A stretch of 39,654 nucleotides of DNA. Origin: CAWDNM01 sp964521195 (GTDB lineage: Bacteria; Actinomycetota; Coriobacteriia; Anaerosomatales; JAAXUF01). Positions within the stretch are counted from its first letter, which is position 1; every line of letters begins with the position of its first letter. Shown here piece by piece: positions 33,428-39,654 of this stretch. Where the stretch lies: positions 1 to 39,654 of the forward strand of contig CAZFRE010000011.1 of NCBI GenBank assembly GCA_964521195.1, in the 5' to 3' direction. The notes below the pieces were generated by a model. That model searched no databases and was not told the DNA's origin. It worked only from the letters and a program-made list of their open reading frames with translations. The translations under genes and the position numbers were made by a program.

Positions 33428-33468
33428 GAGAAGGTCATGAAGGCGCCGCGCGAGCGGCGCACCGAACG

Positions 33469-34248
33469 TCAGGCGGACGTGAGCGCCGAGTGCAGTCGTG
33501 CGCGAAGTCGTAGGACCGACTTTGTGTGCAGCTGGGAGACGCGCGATTCCGTCACTCCGAGGACCTGGCCGATCTCCTTGAGCGTGAGCCCCTCGTAGTA
33601 GTACAGCGCGATGACGGTCTTCTCGCGCTCCGGGAGACGCTCGATCGCCTCGGCGAGGATGGTCTTGATCTCCTCAGACTCGAAGATCGCGACGGGGTCC
33701 TCAGCAGAGTCGTCCTTGATCGATCCGATGGCGCTCTGTGCGTCGTCGCGGTCGCCACCCACCCACAGCTCCTCGAAGGAGACGACCGAGGTGTACGACA
33801 GCTTCGTGAGGATATCGCTGAGTTCCTTGGGCGTGATGCCCATGTGCTCGGCGACCTCGTTGTCGGACGGGACGCGCTTGAGCTGGTTCTCGAGGACGAT
33901 GTAGGCGTTCTCGATCTCGCGTGCTCTCGAACGCACCGAGCGCGGCACCCAGTCCATCGCCCGAAGCTCGTCGATGATGGCACCCTTGATCCGGGCGATG
34001 GCGTAGGTCTCGAACTTGATCGCGCGGTCGAGGTCGAACTTCTCGATGGCGTCGATGAGGCCGAAGATGCCGTAACTGATGAGGTCGGCGGTGTCGACGG
34101 TCTGCGGCAGGCTGGAAGCCAGCCGGCCCGCGACGTACTTGACGAGCGGAGAATAGTTGAGAATCAGCGCGTCCCGCGCCGACGTGTCATTCCCGTTCTT
34201 GTAGGAAGCCCAGAGGCCGGATACATCCGTCCGAGGGTCCGTTCTCAT
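33469..34248 (-). CDS. whiG: FliA/WhiG-family RNA polymerase sigma factor
   Basis: A 259-residue group 3 sigma factor. Region 2 shows LVKYVAGRLASSLP, DLISYGIFGLIDAIEKFD and FETYAIARIKGAIIDELR; region 3 follows (MGITPKELSDIL); region 4 ends with LTLKEIGQVLGVTESRVSQ. The pattern IDELRAMDWVPRSVR is typical of the FliA/WhiG branch, which directs flagellar genes in motile bacteria and sporulation genes in Streptomyces. The ATG at 34248 follows GGGGCGAC. Neighbours xerC, dprA and rpsB match the whiG locus of actinobacteria. Which regulon it serves here cannot be read from this window. Confidence 0.9.
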   Translation of the reverse strand: MRTDPRTDVSGLWASYKNGNDTSARDALILNYSPLVKYVAGRLASSLPQTVDTADLISYGIFGLIDAIEKFDLDRAIKFETYAIARIKGAIIDELRAMDWVPRSVRSRAREIENAYIVLENQLKRVPSDNEVAEHMGITPKELSDILTKLSYTSVVSFEELWVGGDRDDAQSAIGSIKDDSAEDPVAIFESEEIKTILAEAIERLPEREKTVIALYYYEGLTLKEIGQVLGVTESRVSQLHTKSVLRLRARLHSALTSA

Positions 34249-34285
34249 GCAGTCGCCCCTAACTGCGCTGTTCGATTCAGGCGGG

Positions 34286-35188
34286 TCACGCGCGTGGATG
34301 CGCCCTACCGTGGACGTCCTGCAAACGGCGGACGCTGAGGTGAGTATAGATTTGGGTGGTGGACAGGGCAACGTGGCCGAGAAGTTCTTGCACCGTACGC
34401 AGGTCGGCACCGGCCTCGACGAGGTGCGTGGCGAAGGTGTGGCGCATGGCGTGCGGTGACAGTGAGTGAGCGGCCCCGGCCGTGGTTGCTGCCTGCTTGA
34501 AGACGCGCCGGATGGCGTCAGATGACAGCGGTCTCCCCCTTGCCGAGAGGAAGACGTGGTCGCCGCTCTCGGCTTTGGCGAGGCGCGGGCGGGCGTTGAC
34601 GAGATAGGCGCGCAGCGTATCGGCGGCCTTGCGGTGCACCGGGATGATGCGCTCCTTGGAGCCCTTGCCCATGACGGTTATCTGGCCCTGAGCGAGATCC
34701 ACGCCGGCGAGTCTGAGCTCTGCGATCTCGCTCACGCGCGCTCCCGTCGCGTACAGGAGTTCGAGGACCGCTCGGTCTCGCATGCCTGTGGGCGTATCGG
34801 GATCCGGCGCCTCGAGCATCGATGTGAGCGCCTCGGCGGGAACGGTCTTGGGGAGCCGGGCAGGAAGCTTGGGGGCGACGAGGATCGACGAGGGATCCGA
34901 CGGCGCCAGTCCCTCGGCGAGAAGGAAGGCGAAGAGCGAGCGCACCGCAGAGAGCCGCCGGGCGATCGTGCGACGCGAGTAGCCCGCTCGATCGAGTTCG
35001 GCGAGATAGAGCCGCATCTGGCGGTGCGTTAGCGTGATGGGGTCCACCCCGGACCTCTCGGCCCACTCGAGGTAGCGAGCGAGGTCCGCCGAGTACGCAC
35101 GCACCGTGTTGGGTGACGCGCCCCGCTCGACCTTGAGGTGGCCGAGGAAGCGGTCGACGAGTACCGGTGCCGGCAGTATCTCAGCCAT
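34286..35188 (-). CDS. xerC: tyrosine recombinase XerC/XerD family
   Basis: A 300-residue tyrosine recombinase with a complete active site: Arg151 (ATGARVSE), Lys175, His246 and Arg249 (HAMRHTFATH), His272 (LLGH) and nucleophile Tyr281. The N-terminal SAM-like core-binding domain is normal (TVRAYSADLARYL). Length and chromosomal context (trmFO-xerC-whiG) point to the housekeeping chromosome-dimer resolvase. It lacks the extra insertion that marks integron integrases between motif II and III, so it is not the integrase for the cassette array. The ATG overlaps the trmFO end by 8 nt. Confidence 0.92.
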   Translation of the reverse strand: MAEILPAPVLVDRFLGHLKVERGASPNTVRAYSADLARYLEWAERSGVDPITLTHRQMRLYLAELDRAGYSRRTIARRLSAVRSLFAFLLAEGLAPSDPSSILVAPKLPARLPKTVPAEALTSMLEAPDPDTPTGMRDRAVLELLYATGARVSEIAELRLAGVDLAQGQITVMGKGSKERIIPVHRKAADTLRAYLVNARPRLAKAESGDHVFLSARGRPLSSDAIRRVFKQAATTAGAAHSLSPHAMRHTFATHLVEAGADLRTVQELLGHVALSTTQIYTHLSVRRLQDVHGRAHPRA

Positions 35189-36545
35189 GCCGACACGCTT
35201 CCGTGAGCAGGTCCGGACGTGAGCCGATCCACGCCGAGAGGTCGGCGGTTGCCCGGGCGCCGTACGCCGCGTAGCGCTCGCGCTTGCCGCGGACGCGCTG
35301 AGCGAGCGGCGGCACGATCCCGAAGTTGACGTGCATCGGCTGGTAGGGCTTGGTCTCGGGGTTTGTGGCGTACGCGAGAAGCGATCCGAGGGCCGTGGTG
35401 GGCGGAAGGATGACCGGCTGCTCGCCGACGATGTCTGCCCACGTGTTGAGCGCAGCGATCAGCCCTGAGGCGGCGGCCTCGGCGTAGCCCTCGGTGCCGG
35501 TGAGTTGGCCTGCCAGCCGGATGCGAGGCTGCGTACGAACCGCGAGCGTTGCGTCGAGGAGGCGCGGGGCGTCGACGAACGTGTTCCGGTGCATGACGCC
35601 GTGGCGCAGGAACTCGGCGTGGGCGAGTCCCGGGATGAGTCGGAATACACGCTCCTGCTCGGGGAACGCGAGGTTGGTCTGGAAGCCGACGAGATTGTAT
35701 GCAGTGAGTGCGGCGTTCTCGGCCCGCAGTTGCACGACCGCCCACGGTCGCTCGCCGGTGCGCGGGTCGGTGAGCCCCACGGGCTTGAGCGCACCGAAGC
35801 GAAGGGCGTCGGTGCCCGTCCGAGCGACTTCCTCGACGGGCTGGCACGCCTGGAAGAGGTCCGTTCGCTCGAACTCCTTGGCGGTCACCCGTCGTGCTGC
35901 GATGAGGGCATCGTAGAAGGCCGCGTACTCCGCGCGGTTCATGGGTGCGTTCAGGTAGTCCGCGCCCTCTCCCTTGTCGTAACGGGAGGCTGCGAAGACG
36001 ATCGAACGGTCGATGCTTTCGGCATCCACGATCGGCGCGGCCGCGTCGTAGAAGGCGAGCCTGCCGTCTCCGACCAGGGATTCGAGCGCAGGCTCGAGCG
36101 CCGGACTCGTGAGCGGTCCGGATGCGATGATCGCGCGCCCCTCCGGGATCGCTTCGGCCTGTTCGCGTACGACGGCGATGAGCGGATGATCGCTGATGCG
36201 TTCGGTCAACCACGCCGAGAATCGCGCCCGATCCACCGCAAGTGCCCCTCCCGCCGGAACACGCGTCGCGCGGGCCGCTTGCAGCACGATGCTCCCGAGA
36301 GTGGTGAGCTCTTGCTTCAACAGCCCGGCAGCGGAATCGGGATTCTCGCTCTTCAGCGAGTTGGAGCAGACGAGTTCCGCGAAGTCGCCGGTATGGTGCG
36401 CAGGACTGGGTGTGCAGGGACGCATCTCCACCAACGTCACCGGGATTCCGCGCTCCGCAAGCTGCCAGGCAGCCTCGGTCCCGGCGATCCCGGCACCGAC
36501 GATGGTCACCCGCTGAGTTACGTCCTGTGATGATGGTGCGGACAC
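35181..36545 (-). CDS. trmFO: methylenetetrahydrofolate-tRNA-(uracil-5-)-methyltransferase TrmFO
   Basis: A 454-residue FAD- and folate-dependent enzyme making ribothymidine 54 in tRNA. The FAD-binding VTIVGAGIAGTEAAWQLA starts the protein, then EMRP, and AELVCSNSLKSENPDSAAGLLK is diagnostic. The gene is typical of Firmicutes and some other lineages and is patchy in Actinobacteria. The GTG at 36545 has GAGGAG upstream. It overlaps xerC, suggesting cotranscription. Confidence 0.95.
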   Translation of the reverse strand: MSAPSSQDVTQRVTIVGAGIAGTEAAWQLAERGIPVTLVEMRPCTPSPAHHTGDFAELVCSNSLKSENPDSAAGLLKQELTTLGSIVLQAARATRVPAGGALAVDRARFSAWLTERISDHPLIAVVREQAEAIPEGRAIIASGPLTSPALEPALESLVGDGRLAFYDAAAPIVDAESIDRSIVFAASRYDKGEGADYLNAPMNRAEYAAFYDALIAARRVTAKEFERTDLFQACQPVEEVARTGTDALRFGALKPVGLTDPRTGERPWAVVQLRAENAALTAYNLVGFQTNLAFPEQERVFRLIPGLAHAEFLRHGVMHRNTFVDAPRLLDATLAVRTQPRIRLAGQLTGTEGYAEAAASGLIAALNTWADIVGEQPVILPPTTALGSLLAYATNPETKPYQPMHVNFGIVPPLAQRVRGKRERYAAYGARATADLSAWIGSRPDLLTEACRHG

Positions 36546-36596
36546 GCTGCTCCTCGCTCCCGAAAGGTCGTCGGTAGTGTAGCGCGCCCGCCCCGG

Positions 36597-37493
36597 TCAC
36601 GGTGGCGGCGTGCCTCCGTAGCGCCCGTCCGAGAACCTCACGACGAGGCCGGCCGTCTCAAGCGCACCGATCCGCCGTGCGACGCTGACGACGTCAATCT
36701 CCAACCGTCGCGCCAGATCGTCCGGACGCCAGTGATGCGTTCGGAGTGCTGCCAGCACACGGTCATCGTCCGCTGCGGTACTGCCGAGACACCAGCGTGC
36801 GCCGCCGTCCGGCCGCGGTGGTGGCAGTACCGCGGTGAAGACCTCTGCGAGCTCGGTCACGTCACTCACGGGTATCGCCCCCTGATGCAGCAGTCTGTTC
36901 GCACCCCGGCACTCCGGCGCGAAGATGGAGCCGGGCACCACGAACACGTCACGACCTGCGGCCAAGGCGTAGTCCGCGGTGCTGAAGGTTCCACTCGGCA
37001 GTCCCGCTTCAAGTACGAGGAGTCCGGCACTCAGGCCGGCGATGATGCGGTTGCGTGTCCGAAACGTCCATCGCTGCGGCGGTGTGCCCCATGGTTGTTC
37101 CGAGACGATGGCACCAGTCTCGGCTATTGCACGAAGCAGGTCCGAGGCGGTCGACGGATACACCAGGTCGGCCCCGCATCCCAGTACTGCCACGGTCGGC
37201 GCATGGTGTCGCAACGCGGCCCTGTGTGCCGCCTGATCGCACCCGATCGCACCGCCCGAGATGATCGTGTAGCCTGCCCGGGCCGCCCAGCCCGCGAACA
37301 GCTCGCCCGCCTGCAGCCCGTAGGGCGTGGCCCTCCTTGCTCCGATGACCGCCAGACCCGGTCCGAGCACGTCTGGATCGCCGAGCCCGTACAGCACGGC
37401 CGGAGGATCCGGTGTCATCGCGAGTTGTGCGGGATAGTCCGCCTCCCCGAGTACGAGTTCGAATCTCTGCGCGGTCGTCACGAGGCTTCTCAT
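36597..37493 (-). CDS. dprA: DNA-processing protein DprA
   Basis: A 298-residue DprA, which loads RecA on incoming single-stranded DNA during transformation. The Rossmann-like core is present: VIGARRATPYG, ISGGAIGCDQAAHRAAL, VLGCGADLVYP, SEQPWGTPP and RTRNRIIAGLSAGLLVLEA. A C-terminal winged-helix domain follows. The N-terminal SAM-like domain common in longer DprA proteins is absent. The ATG lies one base after the comM stop. Confidence 0.95.
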   Translation of the reverse strand: MRSLVTTAQRFELVLGEADYPAQLAMTPDPPAVLYGLGDPDVLGPGLAVIGARRATPYGLQAGELFAGWAARAGYTIISGGAIGCDQAAHRAALRHHAPTVAVLGCGADLVYPSTASDLLRAIAETGAIVSEQPWGTPPQRWTFRTRNRIIAGLSAGLLVLEAGLPSGTFSTADYALAAGRDVFVVPGSIFAPECRGANRLLHQGAIPVSDVTELAEVFTAVLPPPRPDGGARWCLGSTAADDDRVLAALRTHHWRPDDLARRLEIDVVSVARRIGALETAGLVVRFSDGRYGGTPPP

Positions 37494-37494
37494 C

Positions 37495-38979
37495 TCACAT
37501 CGTCTCCTGTACGCGGTAGCTCAGGGCCTCACTCAGATGCTCGAGGCCCACGGAAGCGTCTCCTGCGATGTCGGCGCAGGTCCTCGCGACGCGTAGCAGC
37601 CGAGTGACTCCACGGCCCGACAGATGCTGCACCCGCGCCGACTCCTCGAGGAAGCGGGCCGCCCGTGGTGAAAGGTCGCACGCCGAGAGCAGCTCTGCTC
37701 CCACGAGCAGCGACGGTGCACTCGCGGGTCGCATGCGGGCGAACTCGCGCGCCGCGAGCACCTGCTCGCGCAGGGTTCGCGAGCTCTCGGAGCGCGTGGG
37801 TCCGAGGAGCAGGCCCGGGTCGAGCCTTCCGACTGTGATCACGATGTCGATACGGTCCATGACCGGACCGCCGATTCGTGCCTGATAGCGCTGAATGCTT
37901 CCCGGTGCACACGTGCACGTGCGACCGGGATCGCCCCTGAATCCGCACGGACAGGGGTTCGCAGCCCCCACCAGTGCGAATCGCGCGGGAAAGTGCAGTC
38001 GGCCCTCCGCGCGGACCAGTGTGATTCGGCCGTCTTCGAGCGGCTGACGAAGCGCCTGGAGGGCCGACGGCCCGAACTCGGGCATCTCGTCGAGGAAGAG
38101 GACGCCGTTGTGTGCGAGTGACGCCTCCCCCGGTCGCGGGGGCGACCCACCGCCTACCAGGCCCGCGATCGAGGCAGAGTGGTGCGGCGCGCGGAACGGA
38201 CGAATGCCGGCCAGAGCGGGGACATCATCGATGCCGGACACGGAATGGACGAGCGCGGTCTCGATGCGCTCGGCCTCGTCCAGTGGCGGCAGGATGCTTG
38301 GAAGGCGGCGCGCGAGCATGGTCTTGCCGGAACCCGGCGGGCCGATCATCAGCACATTGTGACCACCGGCAGCGGCGATGAGCAGTGCGCGCTTGGCGAG
38401 TTCGTGGCCGGCTACATCCGCGAAGTCGGCCGAGTCGCCGCTCCAGGTGGCCTCAGCAGGTGCGAGAGTCGCGGGGTCGGGCACGCCCGTGCGCAGCTGG
38501 GCAAGGTGCGAGAGCGGCCGATAGTCCAGGTCTCGCAGTGAGAGTGACCGCATGGCCTCTGCCGGGCCGAGCAGCGGCATCCCCTGCGATCGTGCCGACA
38601 GCGCGTGAGCAAGCATGCCGTGGACCGGCTTCACGGAGCCGTCGAGGGAGAGCTCCCCTACCACCGCGCAGTCGCGCGCGAGCGACGGCGGCACCTGGCC
38701 GGTGGCAGTGAGCAGACCGAGCGCGAGGGCAAGGTCGAAACCGGTGCCGTGCTTGCGCAGCGGCCCCGGGGCGAGATTGACGACGATACGTGCGTTGGGC
38801 AGGTCGAAGCCGGCTGCCCGTATCGCCGAGCGTACCCGCTCCCGCGCCTCCATCACCGCCAGATCGGGCAGCCCGACGATGGCGAACGACGGCAAGCCTG
38901 CACCCACATCCACTTCGGCATCGACAGGAATCGCCTCGACACCGAGGACCGTCGCCGTGCGCACCGTGCACTGTGCCAT
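37495..38979 (-). CDS. comM: YifB/ComM family Mg chelatase-like AAA+ ATPase
   Basis: A 494-residue protein with an N-terminal Lon-like domain (about 1-170), then an AAA+ module: Walker A GPPGSGKT at 213-220 and Walker B FLDEMPEF at 295-302. A four-cysteine zinc-binding motif (ANPCPCGFRGDPGRTCTC) and a C-terminal Mg-chelatase-type helical region follow. ComM acts as a hexameric branch-migration helicase in natural transformation in proteobacteria. With dprA next to it, this forms a DNA-uptake/recombination pair. Confidence 0.94.
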   Translation of the reverse strand: MAQCTVRTATVLGVEAIPVDAEVDVGAGLPSFAIVGLPDLAVMEARERVRSAIRAAGFDLPNARIVVNLAPGPLRKHGTGFDLALALGLLTATGQVPPSLARDCAVVGELSLDGSVKPVHGMLAHALSARSQGMPLLGPAEAMRSLSLRDLDYRPLSHLAQLRTGVPDPATLAPAEATWSGDSADFADVAGHELAKRALLIAAAGGHNVLMIGPPGSGKTMLARRLPSILPPLDEAERIETALVHSVSGIDDVPALAGIRPFRAPHHSASIAGLVGGGSPPRPGEASLAHNGVLFLDEMPEFGPSALQALRQPLEDGRITLVRAEGRLHFPARFALVGAANPCPCGFRGDPGRTCTCAPGSIQRYQARIGGPVMDRIDIVITVGRLDPGLLLGPTRSESSRTLREQVLAAREFARMRPASAPSLLVGAELLSACDLSPRAARFLEESARVQHLSGRGVTRLLRVARTCADIAGDASVGLEHLSEALSYRVQETM

Positions 38980-38982
38980 CGT

Positions 38983-39351
38983 CTACTCCGGCACGAACGC
39001 CGCGCGGTAGTGCCGCAGCAGCGCGCGGTCCTCGGCGATGACGAGAATCGTGATGACGTCGAACCGAACCGACACGGGTTCGATGTTCGCAGCTTGCACG
39101 TATGCGGCGGCGAGTCTGGCGTATCGACGCTGCTTGGCTGGAGTGACGGCGTCTTCCGGCGATCCCTTCGAGGCCGTCTTGCGCGCCTTGACCTCGCATA
39201 GCACGAGCGTTTCACCCTCGAGCGCGACGATGTCGATCTCCCCGGCCGGACAGCGCCAGTTGCGTTCGACTATGGTGACCCCCGAGCGCTCCAGGAACGC
39301 GACCGCCGCGTCTTCCCCGCGCTCGCCCAACCTCTTCCGTTCTGCAGTCAT
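38983..39351 (-). CDS. yraN: YraN family (UPF0102) endonuclease-like protein
   Basis: A 122-residue UPF0102 protein with a restriction-endonuclease-like fold. The pattern GERGEDAAVAFLE, NWRCPAGEIDIVALEG and LVLCEVKAR carries the Glu/Asp...Glu-X-Lys catalytic-type residues. Its cellular role is poorly defined; it always sits next to rnhB and comM/dprA in actinobacteria. The ATG at 39351 has GGGGG 8 nt upstream; a GTG at 39360 is possible. The 95-nt gap to rnhB shows nothing clear. Confidence 0.9.
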   Translation of the reverse strand: MTAERKRLGERGEDAAVAFLERSGVTIVERNWRCPAGEIDIVALEGETLVLCEVKARKTASKGSPEDAVTPAKQRRYARLAAAYVQAANIEPVSVRFDVITILVIAEDRALLRHYRAAFVPE

Positions 39352-39446
39352 CACGACCACCCCCTTGGGGGCGATCGTCTCAGCTGCTGCCGATCACGCT
39401 GTGAACCGGGTCTAAACCCGCAGGTGAACGATGCCGGAATCCGGTA

Positions 39447-39654
39447 TCAGAACAGAGACATCGTCCCGCCGCCCGCCGAGAAGGAGCGGCGGTGGAGGTC
39501 GCTGGGGCCATGCGTCCGGATGGCATCGAGATGCTCGGCAGTGCCGTAACCCTTGTTGATCGCGAAGCCGTACTGAGGGTGGATCTCGGCATAGTCGCGC
39601 ATGAGCCTATCCCGCTCCACTTTGGCCACGATCGAAGCCGCCGCGATCGCGGCG
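39447..39654 (-). CDS. rnhB: ribonuclease HII (C-terminal part, cut by window edge)
   Basis: The last about 68 residues of RNase HII, which removes ribonucleotides from DNA. The frame open to the window edge reads AAIAAASIVAKVERDRLM, a conserved RNase HII motif, then YAEIHPQYGFAINKGYGT and HL, with RRSFS near the end as in the family. The 5' part lies beyond 39654. Confidence 0.9.
   Translation of the reverse strand, partial: AAIAAASIVAKVERDRLMRDYAEIHPQYGFAINKGYGTAEHLDAIRTHGPSDLHRRSFSAGGGTMSLF

Noticed and set aside
34286..35188. XerC-type recombinase considered as the integron integrase
   Set aside because: It has XerC/D length, lacks the IntI-specific insertion, and sits in the conserved trmFO-whiG context about 28 kb from the array.
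35029..36600. Minus-strand open frame of 523 codons overlapping trmFO
   Set aside because: Out of frame with trmFO, which has clear FAD and substrate motifs; the product is Arg-rich nonsense.

Overview
The window is high-GC bacterial DNA whose gene order is actinobacterial. The run rnhB, yraN, comM, dprA, then xerC, a WhiG/FliA-type sigma factor, rpsB, tsf, pyrH, frr, uppS/cdsA matches the order known from actinobacteria such as Streptomyces. The presence of trmFO, an OFA-type transporter, the MEP isoprenoid genes and a YCF48/fibronectin-type secreted protein suggests a deep-branching, probably anaerobic lineage such as the Coriobacteriia (order OPB41/Anaerosomatales). That placement is inference; no rRNA gene is present.

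From about 7.1 kb to the right edge every gene is on the minus strand and tightly packed, many with ATGA, GTGA or TAGTG overlaps. Read in the direction of transcription (right to left): rnhB (cut by the edge), yraN, comM, dprA, trmFO, xerC-type recombinase, whiG-type sigma factor; then rpsB-tsf (own promoter, strong terminator); pyrH-frr-uppS-cdsA-dxr-rseP-ispG (ribosome recycling, UMP kinase, undecaprenyl-PP and phospholipid precursors, MEP pathway, site-2 protease); an OFA-type MFS transporter; proS; a secreted beta-propeller protein; rimP-nusA-ylxR-infB-rbfA-nrnA-truB (the classic nusA/infB operon, with its own promoter and a probable leader attenuator); a small membrane protein; a RibF with a large C-terminal fusion; rpsO and pnp.

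From 1 to about 7.0 kb the DNA is accessory, with less GC-rich, less constrained genes. At 148-2563 (plus strand) is a two-gene unit: a PHP-domain/ABC-type ATPase protein resembling Ppl/TrlF-type defence proteins, and a small partner. Between 2.69 and 6.9 kb lie five small to medium minus-strand genes: a zinc-ribbon membrane protein, a HEPN-like/TPR-like protein with a small membrane partner, a two-TM SLATT-like protein and a three-TM protein. Their 3' ends carry long imperfect palindromes ending in GTTRRRY-like heptamers. In one case the stop codon lies inside the matching inverse core. This is the architecture of integron gene cassettes with attC sites. No integrase gene is in the window. 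The array abuts the pnp terminator.

The main points for follow-up are the integron-like cassette array with candidate defence genes, the PHP-ATPase pair, the RibF fusion to tandem copies of a domain also found in the adjacent membrane protein, the zinc-knuckle-like tail on NusA, and the terminator-like hairpin in the rimP-nusA leader.
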